Origin: Apophysomyces variabilis
Taxonomy: Eukaryota; Mucoromycota; Mucoromycetes; Mucorales; Mucoraceae
Reading direction: 5' to 3'
DNA length: 64,000 bases
Assembly (NCBI GenBank): GCA_002749535.1
Contig: MZZL01000138.1
Location: forward strand, 568,119 to 632,118
The first letter of the stretch is position 1; every line of letters begins with the position of its first letter. The notes beneath the pieces are model-generated. The model worked only from the letters and a program-made list of their open reading frames with translations. It had not been told where the DNA came from and did not search any database. Positions 1 through 17,814 of the stretch are shown here, piece after piece. Both the position numbers and the translations under genes were made by a program.

Positions 1-725
1 TAGACACATCAGGGCTGATTGATCACGTTGGATATGACCTTATACAACATGCCATCGAAGAATTTTCTGGTAAGCGGATCTTAACAAGAGACCCAATTGT
101 AATAACTTATAATTTTTCTTTACCTTTAGTAAACGTTGTGGTTGTACTTGGTCATGAACGTTTATACAGTGATATGACGAAGATCTTAAAAGGACGAGAG
201 AGTATTTCCGTTGTGAAGCTTGCAAAATCCGGAGGCGTTGTGGAACGAGATCGCCAATTTAAACTTCAGCTGCAGCGCAGTAAAATTCAAGAGTACTTCT
301 ATGGTACTCCGAAATGCGAGCTGTCGCCCTATTCCATGCTTATCAATTTCAGTGACATCAGTGTGTGGAGAGTAGGAGAAACTACAGCACCTTCATCAGC
401 ACTTCCTATCGGCATGGAAAATACCGCTAACGAAACGCAGATCGTCAAAGTGGAGAGCTTTGATATGTGCTTGCATTCCGTCATGGCAATTCTAAACGCC
501 GACACAGCAGAGCATGAAAGCAAACTGCTTGAGCGTAATGTCACTGGATTTATCTACGTGTAAGTCAACGAGGCTACTGATGTTATGACTGGGCCTAAAA
601 TAATGAGATAATATAGTTCAGACGTGGACGAAGAGAAACAAAAGATGACCATCCTTTCCCCGTCACCAGGACGACTTCCACGCCGCCATTTATTAATGGG
701 ATCGTTCAAATGGATGGAGGCATAA
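1..725 (+). CDS. CLP1: CLP1 polyribonucleotide 5'-hydroxyl-kinase / cleavage factor subunit (3' part, cut by window edge)
   Basis: Clp1 is a P-loop protein of the pre-mRNA cleavage and polyadenylation machinery (CF IA in yeast, CFIIm in animals) and acts in the nucleus. Only the C-terminal part is present. Exons are <1..69, 130..559 and 617..725, with introns 70..129 (GTAAGC..TTAG) and 560..616 (GTAAGT..ATAG). The visible protein starts in the family segment DTSGLIDHVGYDL, continues with VVVVLGHERLYSD and the conserved GVVERD and IQEYFYG blocks, and ends with the typical Clp1 tail LLMGSFKWMEA before TAA. The Walker A motif and N-terminus lie upstream of the window. All splices keep frame and no damage is seen. 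The next gene starts about 470 nt downstream on the same strand. Family assignment is secure from these motifs. Confidence 0.93.
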
Positions 726-1197
726 ATTAGCACTTGAGCATATCGCCCACCGCATTTTAAACGACTCTGCATATCCAAATACAATTATCTACTCCTTGTA
801 TCATTTTTCCATTAAAAAAACATTGAAACCCTGCGTACAAGGTTTGCGACAACATCTGTGCCATCCAGTCACTTATTCAACCCTTATAAGAATTGCTGCA
901 GAAAATATATTCTGCAAAAAGGAATTTCTTGTTCTGCATCACTATGCCAGAAAACAGATATTGGTGTGGCAGTTTTAGTGGAAATACCCTGCTGTCTTTC
1001 TTAGAATGGATTAAGAAACATATGCTCATTTGCACAGATTGGTTTATATAACTGATGGTTTATTATGACGGGTTGGGAAAAAGACCATTTACAGAGGCAC
1101 GGATGTTTATCCCATATCAAGAATCTGCGGGGTTGCCGACAAGCCGCTCAGGGCATTTCGGGCAAAGGCGTGTGACCACTGCTCATGTTCCCGAATC

Positions 1198-3961
1198 ATG
1201 GTTCAGTACCTCATTGCTGTGTGGGATTATACTGCAGAGGGAGAATTCGAACTCTCGTTCAAGCAAGGCGATAGAATAAAGCTGCTCGAGAAACATAATG
1301 ATGACTGGTAAGCAACTTTGTTCTCGTTTGTGTGCACGCAACTCACCGCTTTGTCGTTAGGTGGGAAGGTTTGTAAAAGCAGCATCCTATTTCCAGACAG
1401 CTGAATCATCATCCATTACTTAGGCGAGCTGAATGACGAGATTGGCTTTTTTCCTGCGAACAGAATTCGAATAGAAACGGAGCAAGGTAGGAAGTATTGT
1501 AGAGACAGTAGCCATTTGTTTTAGTAATTTTGTGTTCATCCTAGAGTCTCAAAATGCAAATCACGAACTACAACAACGGCAGCAGCAACAGCAACAGCAA
1601 CAGCAACGGCAACAACAACAACAACAACAGCAGCAGCAGCAGCAAACGCTCTTAGTGGATATAGATCAAGAGGTAGGCGCACTGAGTGCCTTTGCAAAAC
1701 GTGGACAAAGAAAAATTGAATCAGAGAAGCAGCATCATGAACCTGAGAGCATCGCATTTACGAATTCTGCAAGTACACCGGCAACTATACAACAATTACC
1801 AGCCGATAATATGCTTGGGATCATTAATAATACTGAGCATAATCAGTCGCAACTAATTGACGTGACAACACCGTCTTCTCAGGAGAAAAGCGCACTCTCA
1901 AACCTAGATCCTTATGCAGGCATCGCATCAGAACATGTCAAAGACACAATACTTGTCGATGTTTCAGGGGACCCGAGTAACCTTCCTGAAGGGTGGAAAC
2001 ATACTTATGGTTCGTTCGGCTTTTCAGCGAACTAGTCTAATCAATCTGGTTGCTGACAGATGAGGACGGCACGATCTACTATTTCAATGAACATACTGGG
2101 GAATCTCGCTGGGAGAGGCCGGATGAAAGTGTGCTTTTATCACCTGCAGATGACATCGGTTTGCGCTTTGAGAGCATGGCATTACAACATCCAGAGGATT
2201 TGGAATCAATCCATGAAGGTTTACAGAAACTAAGCCCTGACGAATTGAAGAAACTTGTAATTCCTAAGAAAACCAGTAGCTCGTTTCAGCAAGCTAAACA
2301 AGATGATATTTTAGGAGTATGACCAGCTGCAAGCTGACTGGATCCGGCAGCAAGGATTGGTCCAAATGAAGATGAAAGCTGAAAAAGAAGATGGCGGCAA
2401 ATTAAGTTCTTGGAAAGTGTATTATGCCGTCTTGTCCAATGGGTTCCTACTTCTATACAAGGAGAATATCAGAGCAAAAGTAAGGAGATCCATACGTTGA
2501 AACAGGAGAACTTATGGAATCGATGAAGAAACCGCCAAAGCCGTTATTGCCTGTTGGAAGTTTTGACCTTGACTGCTGCCAGATTGAACCAGCGGGAAAG
2601 CAAGACACGAGGAGAAAATATGTTTTTCTGATTACTACCCCTACCAAAGTTAAAATATATATCCAGACCGCTGGCGAAAAGGATTTTTCCATTTGGTTAG
2701 ATGCTATTATGCGTGAACTGATTGCCAGAAGAGAAGGACAACGCGAAGTAAGCATTTGCCGGATCTACAAAAGTCATTAACCTAACCGTGACATAACTAG
2801 GACACTGGTAAACCAAAAGGGATTCTAAATGTAGGATCCTAATATTCTTGTTTTGTTGCTTAGCAATATTACGCCTATTACGTTCGCTGACATCTGACTC
2901 GAAGCAAATGAAAGTTAATAGAAAGCTAGGTATTACATCATTTATGGAACCAGGGTTCGAGATATACCCGTTTAACCATACTATTAGATCTAGATGATAA
3001 AGATCGAAAGCATCTAGCGGAAAAACCCAAGCATCGTCATTGGTTTTCAAAATCGGGTCGTGGAAGCGAAAAGTTGGCGGTACAATCTGCCTCTGAGCAA
3101 CCAGGATCTTCGACAGGTAAAGACTACTGGTACGATGGATTTGATATCAATCCACTCTGATTAGGGAATGATGTCTTTGGTGGATTTCTGCGTTTGAACA
3201 GTCAAGGAAACGTTCCGTCTATCGTCAGTCTTTGCATTAAGGAAGTAGAAAAAAGAGGTACCCGTTCTATAATAGTAGGGAGTGATTCTCATTAATCGGT
3301 GGTCAGGCATGGAATCGGTTGGTATATACCGTCTATCTGGTCCTGCGTCAACAATTCAGAAATACCGTTCGATATTTAATCGCAGTAAGTCTAAGACCCT
3401 GCGTGAATTAACGTCCGATTAAACGACTGCCGGCATTAGATGAACCTGTATCATTTGCGGACGAGCATGATATCAATGTGATGACAGGCTTACTAAAATT
3501 ATATTTAAGAGAGCTCAAGAACCCATTATTAACTTATGAATATTATGATTGGTTTATTGAGGCTGCACGTACGTTTTTTCGACGGATCGGCAGTGAGATT
3601 ATGGTTGTTTAGGCATTAACTTTTTTTTCTAGGAATACCCGATTATGATGAGCGGATGTTCCGCATAAAATCCATCATTCACGTCCTTCCAAAACCCCAT
3701 TATATTGTATTGGAGTACTTGATGCGACACTTGAACCGCGTAACAATGTACAGCGAATTCAACAAAATGGAAGCATCCAATTTAGCGCTGATTTTCTCCG
3801 TTGGGCTACTACGATCTTCATCAGAAAACTTAAGCAGCATTATGCATGCCGATTTACACAACAAGATTATCGAGGCAATTATCCAGCAAGTAGACTGGTT
3901 CTTTGAAATCGACGATGAAGATGGTCTGGAGAGAGAGCCACTGACAGGTGGCATAGAATAA
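1198..3961 (+). CDS. SH3-WW-PH-RhoGAP protein (Rho-type GTPase-activating protein)
   Basis: This is predicted to stimulate GTP hydrolysis by a Rho-family GTPase at membranes. Exons: 1198..1307, 1361..1368, 1424..1486, 1545..2009, 2060..2256, 2315..2479, 2529..2747, 2801..2807, 2864..2929, 2988..3116, 3165..3257, 3307..3384, 3440..3568, 3633..3961 (2058 nt, 685 aa). Domains in order: SH3 (residues ~1-60; AVWDYTAEGEFELSF, DDWWEGEL), a Gln-rich tract, WW (LPEGWKH..IYYFNEHTGESRW), PH (~280-400; SSWKVYYAVLSNG, WLDAIMREL) and RhoGAP (~490-670). The arginine finger is present in GIYRLSG, and the helix segments GLLKLYLRELKNPLL and VLEYLMRHL follow. The architecture resembles the ARHGAP12/15/27 group. 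Two exons are only 8 and 7 nt long; the first is needed for the SH3 WWEG motif, the second is less certain. Start chosen as the ATG just before the SH3 fold. The GTPase target cannot be read from sequence. Confidence 0.9.
1561..1650 (+). repeat. CAA/CAG trinucleotide tract encoding polyglutamine
   Basis: A run of CAA and CAG codons, interrupted by a few CGG and CGC codons, lies inside exon 4 of the RhoGAP gene, between SH3 and WW. It encodes about 25 Gln with a few Arg. The CAA/CAG mixture should make it less prone to slippage than a pure CAG tract. It probably forms a flexible linker. Confidence 0.95.
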
Positions 3962-4119
3962 GTCTATTATTATTTTTATAGTCACGAGATAAAAAGTTCG
4001 ACGAACGTAGACGCAAGTTTCTTTTCTCTTTTTTTCTTTGGCTGTACAAACCAGGAACAGCACATTTTACATTGATAGTTTTCCTATACTACTCCTAGGA
4101 AGGAATTTGTTAGAGAGTA

Positions 4120-6031
4120 TTACGCAGAGTAGTCTTGCCATCCCTAGGAATAACATGTATTAAAAAATAGTAGAGACCCGATAGGAAGCATACCACTTTG
4201 TCCAGCTTATCCACCTTGCGCATCACTTCAGCTTCCATCCTCTGCATGTATGCATCCATTTTTTCCAGTACGCTAGGTATAGAGGCTCCCAGAATTCGGA
4301 TAGCAAGCAATGCTGCATTGGTGCTATTATTGATCGCCACGGTAGCTACTGGGATACCGCGCTGAAGAGGCAAAGGAAAGAAAGGGACAAAAACAGTGAG
4401 TTACGTTTGCACATCCTGTGATTGAGACATACCGGCATTTGAACAATACTGTGAAGAGAATCCACACCGTCCAAAGAACTGCCTTTGACCGGGACGCCAA
4501 TCACTGGAAGAGGGGTCATGGCAGCCACCATACCTGGAAGGTGAGCAGCGCCGCCCGCACCGGCAATGATGGCCATAAGACCTCGTTTCGCTGCGGATTG
4601 GGCGTATTCGACCATACGCATTGGCGTGCGATGTGCAGAAACAATGGATAATTCAAAAGGAATACCAAAGTCTTTCAGGATCTGAGCGCCCACTTTCATT
4701 ACGGGAAGATCAGAGTCGGACCCCATAATGATACCAACCAAAGGTCTTAATGATAATGGTCGCTCCACATCCGGCTCAATGGCCTTCAAGATAGGTTTGA
4801 TGCGCTCCTGGACCTGCATCATGGACTCTCCCACAACAGTGATATGACCCATCTTGCGACCAGCCCTGCAAGCTTTCTTGCCATATAAGTGTATCGTCGT
4901 ACCGTCAGTCACTAATGCTTCTTGACATGGCTTGTAACATTCTTCCATGCTCTCGGATACACCCAAGACGTTGACCATGATAGAAGCTGGGACCTTCATA
5001 GAAGTCGATCCCAAAGGCATGTCGAGGATAGCCCGCATATGGTTTTCATACTGCGAGGTTTCGCAGGCTTCGATTGTATAATGGCCAGAATTGTGCGGAC
5101 GTGGGGCAATTTCGTTCAAGAGGATTTCACCTTTGTGAGAGAAAAGGTGAGCATGTGGCGCCAACTCTCAGCTCTATGTTTTCCTATTTACCATCTTCCA
5201 TCACGAACATCTCTACACCGAAAACGCCTGCACCAGGGAAAGTCTTGATAGCATCCATGGCAATAGTTTGTGCCCGTCGCAAAACAGCACCATCCACTTG
5301 GGCGGGAGCAATGACCAAATGACAAATGCTGTGTTTATGAATTGTTTCCACCACAGGGTACGCGCGGACCTCACCGTTTGCGCGACGGACTACCATCACA
5401 GCGAGCTCTTTCGTAAACGGAGCCCATTTTTCGGCATACAATGGCGTCTTCGAAAGAGTCGCAACAGCATTCTTCACGTCCTCTTCTGATTTCACGACAT
5501 AGTTACCGCGACCGTCGTAAGCAAGCGTCTTGGACTTCAGCATGAAGGGGTATCCGAATTTCTTGCCAGCGGCATAGACAGCGTCCAGATCTGTGGTCTC
5601 CACATAGTCGGCCACCGGGATGTTGTGTGCCGTCAAATGCTTCTTTTGAACATATTTGTCCTGGATGGTCTTTACGGTTGCCGCCGAAGGATGCACCTCT
5701 ACCTTGCCTTCCTTTTCGATCGCTTCGAGCACTTCTGTGTTCACGTGCTCAATTTCGACGGTAAGAACGTCCACCTTGCTCGCAAGTTCGCGAATTTTGG
5801 CAGGATCATTAAAAGCACCAAGAATATGCGATTGCGTTGCTTCTATTTGTTTCGCAGGTGCGTCTGCAGGCGCATCAAGTACAATCACTTCGAGATTCAG
5901 ACGTGACGCCGCCTCCACCATCATACGACCCAATTGGCCACCTGAACGGGAAGATCAGTTATAGAGCATTGTGTACTGTTGCGATTTTTCGTGCTCTCAC
6001 CTCCAAGAATGCCTACTTTCTTGCTGTTCAT
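4120..6031 (-). CDS. ADE2: Phosphoribosylaminoimidazole carboxylase (PurK-PurE fusion)
   Basis: Converts aminoimidazole ribonucleotide to its carboxylated form in de novo purine synthesis, in the cytosol. Exons on the minus strand, 5' to 3': 6001..6031, 5192..5941, 5131-bounded 4433..5130, 4194..4361, 4120..4143 (1671 nt, 556 aa). The N-terminal part is an ATP-grasp PurK-like module: [12 protein letters not shown] at the start, [18 protein letters not shown], and [17 protein letters not shown] at the ATP-grasp end. The C-terminal part is PurE-like: [36 protein letters not shown], and [10 protein letters not shown]. This is the usual fungal fusion and near the usual length (yeast about 570 aa). 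The last exon is only 24 nt and supplies GWQDYSA before the stop. Start is the ATG 10 codons before the first intron. No lesion seen. Confidence 0.96.
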
Positions 6032-6396
6032 TCTTTGCTTTGACAAGCTCTTTCCTGCAATGAAAAGGGTGAAACGGGGAAGAACGTGGGGTTTCTTGCA
6101 CTAAAAGATCTAGGTAAAAGATTCATCCGCTGTTGTTGAATAAGCGCTCAGACTAAAAAAAAATCGATGGTGACTCACATCCTCGGAGAATCAGCGAGGA
6201 AAGAATTAAACTCGAACTTCTCCGTCAAACTGCTATAGAAACCGAATTATTATAGTCAAGGTTGCATAGGAACCATATCCTTGATATTCGTCCAAAGACG
6301 AGTTCATTTTCAATCAATGAAAATCTGTATTTTGCGAAAAAGAAAATGGTTCAATCTGCTGATTTATATGTTTTGTTGTGTAAAGTCTAAAGATTC

Positions 6397-8150
6397 CTAG
6401 TCTTCGATCTGATCTTCGGATCGAAGTTCAACATTAGTCTGCTCCAAAACACCATATACGCGACTTGGATTAGCACTGATATCGGGTTTGAAGTTCTCGG
6501 AATAAGAGAACGAGTGTCTTGCTTTTCGGATTGGTTTATGCTTGAGAAACTACAAGTATAGAATAAGAATTCGGTTTTATGTTATAGATAAATATGCATA
6601 CAGCGCCTGTTGCTCCCAAATGGCCTTCGTGCCTCAGAAAGAGGGCTTTCATTTCACCTTTAGACCAAAAGTCAATGGCATAGGACAATGTATTCATCGT
6701 AATGGGATGGCCTGCAATTTGGGATAAGATAATCATATCATTTGCTGGTAACACCTCCTATATACCCCGAATAAAGCATCCACCAAAATATATTCTTTTT
6801 AATTGATGTTGCTGTGCATTGAGGTATGCAATTTGTCCAATGTTATTACTGTTCCATGTTAGAAACGCTCATTATCAGAATCAATTTATAGTACCTGACC
6901 ATGAACAAGAGGCTTTTGGCAATGTCTGCAGAAGCAAAACTTCCCTGTGATTGTCGTACGCCTTTTTTGAACACTTTCCCAAAGCTTGACGCTATTCGTG
7001 TTGATTTCAATCCAAGTTTGGTATAGTCTGAGCCATATATATCTCCAACCATCAAATCTACGTTTCTGTTATCACCTTCCTTAGACATTTCCAGCATATC
7101 TGGCAATACATAGTTAATCACACAGAAACGTCCCTAAGCTCTTTCTTACCGTCGAATGATTGCGCGTCTGTCAGCATTGACAGTAAACCCCACAAGGTCC
7201 CACCACCCAGCTACATTGCATCAACAAATCAGTAAGACATCATAATTATTTACGTCACGGTTGTGCCCACCGATGTGCCGCTAATACGAGAAAATTCGTC
7301 AGGGCCGGTCACCTTCAGGATGCTAGCCGTTGGTTGGTCGGGGTGAGTGACCCATAGTTCAATTCTTTTCCCCTGTGGCAAGTTGTTGTCTTTATCCTTA
7401 CCTAACCCCGGATCCAATATTGACAAGCTACATAGATATCAACACCCAAAGTGGAAGACAGTAAAGTCCGGTTACCATGTATGGGTATATGTCCTTTGTT
7501 TTCTCCTCAAACCGCATCGGATCGGCAACTTGCTCATTATAGGTAAACACCTCGTAGGGTATCTCCGTAATAAAGAAATTGAGGCCTACACACGTTGAAC
7601 TTACATGTTCGGTATCCAGCGCCGCTTCATAATGCTTATACCTGTAATGAGACATTCCATTTCATCTTCTTTTTGCACAGTTACACCCGGAAGCCTCTTC
7701 GAGAACTTGTCATAGTAAAGATGAGCACCTCCACCAGTAGCTTTGAGAACCTGCTCCACGCCTGGCGGTGAGAGGTGCCGAGCATCGGCAACCAGTTCGG
7801 CGATAAAATCAATACACTCGTCAATATGCTCAGTCTCAAACTTCTTAAAGTGCAATCGGCCTCCCTTGCGATCGGCAGCAGAAGTAAAATAAACGATCTT
7901 TGCTAACGAGCCACCAATCTGCGTTGAAAGTGGTCAGTGCTTTAAGAAAAGAGGTCTAATACGGTAGTATTACATCGACGGCGATCTGCGACACGTGCTC
8001 AGTTTGATTGGGCAGGACGATGTCTCTTGTCTCATGGGCAGCAAACAGTGCCTCTGACACGGAAGCCCCTACAACGTTCATGGCGATGAAAGGCGGAGAC
8101 AGCGTTCGATTTTCTGAAGCGTGCGACCCCAACTTCTGAAAATCTGTCAT
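6397..8150 (-). CDS. Pantothenate kinase, eukaryotic type II (fumble/PanK family)
   Basis: Phosphorylates pantothenate, the first step of CoA synthesis. Exons 5' to 3': 7974..8150, 7642..7918, 7476..7585, 7402..7427, 7271..7322, 7150..7210, 6895..7099, 6766..6848, 6602..6711, 6397..6540 (1245 nt, 414 aa). Motifs seen in order: [14 protein letters not shown] (phosphate loop of the actin-like ATPase fold), [77 protein letters not shown] and [13 protein letters not shown], all diagnostic for the family. The 35-40 aa tail after GATGA is less conserved. One exon is 26 nt. The start is the first ATG of the frame. ADE2 follows 366 nt downstream on the same strand; both are cofactor/nucleotide housekeeping genes but there is no sign of co-transcription. 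Confidence 0.95.
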
Positions 8151-8365
8151 TTTCGGACTTTTAAATACTTCGAGGGAATTCCTCAAAGGAACAGACTTTT
8201 GGACAACACAAAGCTATATTCCGTCTTGCTTTAGCCGTGCTTATGATCCTCAACGCTATACAGTGCACATACATATCATTGCACCTTTTGCAAAAGACTG
8301 GCACACATTCATCCAAAATAAGATTTAAACCCAATTTACCATAGCCGAAAATTACTAAGCAGCTT

Positions 8366-15069
<6,704 letters not shown>

Positions 15070-16049
15070 GAACGGGGTCTAGCGAGAATTGCTCGAAACA
15101 CAAAAAGATCGCAAACGACAATTTTATTCAGTGAAACTTTTTCGGACACGACATTTATGGTACCGAAATTTGACACCACGGATTCACCAGATTCGTAACT
15201 ATTTGCCGTTGATAGACAAGAGAATAATCTTTGAATCATTAAAGACTGAACTATGTATGGCTGCTAGTAAGTACAAGGCTTCTTGTTCTCGCTTCTATTG
15301 ATTCATTGGAGGAATTGCTTACCTTTTATGTATCTGTCAGTATACATTCTATGAACAAAGGTGGCCTTTGTTTTGATTGTGGAACGATCTAGAAGCGGAG
15401 AGATTGTGTTTTTGGATATATCCGTCATAGACAAGCGCCTCAGCTCATAGACTAATGCTTTCTAGTGAGAGCAGTTATCCAAGGACAAAAAAGATACCTG
15501 TGCATGCAGCCCAAATTGTGTTAATTATTTCCAACGACGCAAATCATCTACTGTAGATCCAAAGAAAACTACGTTTTAAACTCTTACTTCTTTTCCCACA
15601 AGCAGCTATCGGAGAAACTGGGGCTGACAATCTATATGAGATGAATTCGTTTCTGCTCATTTTTTAGCCTATAAGGCCTATGTCTCGAAGCATCTACTTG
15701 CCTACATGTTTTCCTGCCTCATATTCGGTAGATATAGGCCAATTTTACCCCTTTCCACACAATATCACTCTTCTCGATAGCTTTAAGTCCTCGACAAGTG
15801 TTGTATTAGCCCGACTGCTCCTGCAGATGCACTCGTTAAACGGGCGAACTCACGAAACTAATTGCCTCTTGTCCTAAAAAGCTAGGATAAATTCACAAAG
15901 AGCTCGTTGCTAGTCATGCACCATCCCACGAAACATTCTGTTTGATGGAATTTATCAAAAATTAGTATTACTAAAGTGAAATAAAAATGTATATGTAGGA
16001 ATTAGGGAGAGAGCTACGGATGACATGCTAAATAATAATATGCGGGTAG
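15070..16049. other. Intergenic, WDR81 upstream / MFS downstream
   Basis: About 1 kb with only short unconvincing ORFs. It separates the WDR81 start from the 3' end of the transporter gene, both on the minus strand, so it should hold the WDR81 promoter. No specific element was recognised. Confidence 0.5.
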
Positions 16050-17721
16050 TTAATGGTTTTCAGTAAAACCACTCCATTTCCTTAATTTTTCTCCCCAGAC
16101 AACTAGGAAGAATAAGACGATCATTGAAAGCCATGACAAAGCGGCAAGTAGCACGGTCGTGTAACCAGGACCAATGGCTGCAACTAGTGGGTTCGCCACA
16201 AGTGTAAGGATGCAAGCCATGACCATTCGTACGAGGTTGCCTGTTGCAGCTGCTGAGGCACTTTCACCCGGCATAGCATCTACCAGATATGCTGATGTGG
16301 CGGTCAATATTTGATTCATTCCAAAGCACTGCAAGCCAAATCCAACGATAGCCCCCCACACGGATAGTTTTCGTTCAGTGATCCAACCAAAGAGCAATTG
16401 ACCTGCAGGCATGAATATTAACCCGGCGGGCCAAAGATTTACCGTTAAGCGGTCTTCGACAAGGGGACTTCCCCTTCTTTTTCTTGATTGTAACAGTAAA
16501 CGATCGGAAACGTATCCATTAAAGATAGTCGCAAGCGTGTTTCCTACACCAGCACCTAGAAAACTCAAGCCTAATATTGGAAGAAAATTAGATATCAGGC
16601 ACATTCTCTAGACTCTTCACCTGTTTGCCACGAGTTGAATCCATAATTCGCTTCATAAATATCGGGAATAATAGTTTCTACCGCGAACATAGCACCAAAG
16701 GCGACGCCACTCACGAAGGACGCCATAAATACGAATGGATGACGGAGCATGAGAAAAGGAGTAAATAAGTTCAATTTACGCCTGTTGCCGTCAGTTGTAT
16801 AGACCGTGTCGCTAGAGTCCCTATCGATCACAGTGGCATGGCTGTCCCTTTGTTTTTCGTAGTGTGTCTTGGTAGGTAACTGAACATCAAATCTGTTTGC
16901 GTCTCGGTATGTTTCCGGCAAAGTGAAGAAGCACAGGAGAGATATGAAAGCACCAAAAGCAAAACAGAACAGAAATGCTGCTCGCCAACTTTCTTGGCTC
17001 ATGATAAGAAATCCGCCAATAATAGGACCTGATACGATTCGATGAATCTCTTATGTACCGTAAAACAAAGCAACCCCGTTACCAGTCAAAGGACCGATGA
17101 ATAGGCCAAAAAAGAATTTCCCAAAAGCTGCTCCTCGCTGCTCAATTGGATAACAATCCTAAGATATTTACGTTTGGTGGTCATTTTTTCTGTCAGTCAA
17201 AAAGAATTGCATTCTACTTACAGCGATAGCTCCTGCACCTACAGCTTGCCCACATGAAGAACCAATAGACTGAACACAACGTAAAACCACCAATGCCCAG
17301 ATGTTATTTACAAATGATGAACCAAGAGAAGCAGCAGTGAATATAAACACTGATATAATCAGTGGAAAACGGCGCATGCGATAATAATCTGACAATGATG
17401 CCCAAAAAACAGGGGCAATTCCCAAGAAGAGAACGAACAAGGCGGCTGTTAAGGTTGTTGCTATTGGAGTGGCGTGTAAATCTTCTGTAATGGTTGGTAT
17501 ACCTTTACGCTAGGATATCAGCATTATGTAATGATGAGCACATCCAGCAAAAAATTACCAGGAAAGTAAATAGTGCTTGAAAATCCAGGGATGGAGGCAA
17601 CCAATCCTAAGCATACTAGGATGATACCTTTTGTCCTGGAACTTAATGAACGTGGATCATCCTCAACAGGTGGTCGTATTAGTAGTCGTGATAAAATCGT
17701 TTCCTTCAAGCTAGATAACAT
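16050..17721 (-). CDS. Major facilitator superfamily transporter, DHA1-type
   Basis: Predicted proton-coupled membrane exporter of small molecules. Exons 5' to 3': 17559..17721, 17222..17502, 17083..17158, 16621..17028, 16050..16570 (1449 nt, 482 aa). The hydrophobicity pattern fits 12 membrane segments in two halves with a charged central loop (NRFDVQLPTKTHYEKQRD and following). Motif A-like sequence APVFWASLSDYYRMRR follows TM2. Motif C-like GPLTGPIIGGFL is restored only when the intron 17029..17082 is taken, which fixes that splice. SWRAAFLFCF and LPETYRDAN are typical for fungal DHA1 proteins. The N-terminus is cytosolic and short. Start chosen at the ATG before SSLKETILSR. The substrate cannot be predicted. 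Confidence 0.88.
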
Positions 17722-17814
17722 GATGCATGGCTTTGTTTCGTAATTATGGAAACACAGACCCGTTTTTATACATTGTTTCTCTGTGTATCCAAAGAAAGGC
17801 AACACAGGTTTCAC

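Noticed and set aside
2480..2528. Apparent frameshift in the PH domain of the RhoGAP gene
   Set aside because: A 49-nt GTAAGG...AAG intron (2480..2528) joins the two parts in frame (AK|KPPKPLL), and the whole model sums to a complete reading frame.
4418..5964. Several plus-strand ORFs of 70-110 codons
   Set aside because: They are antisense shadows of the ADE2 exons, without motifs.
17029..17058. Apparent 30-nt intron in the MFS gene
   Set aside because: Using the upstream donor gives a 54-nt intron and restores the motif C-like GPLTGPIIGGFL, so the ultra-short intron is not needed.
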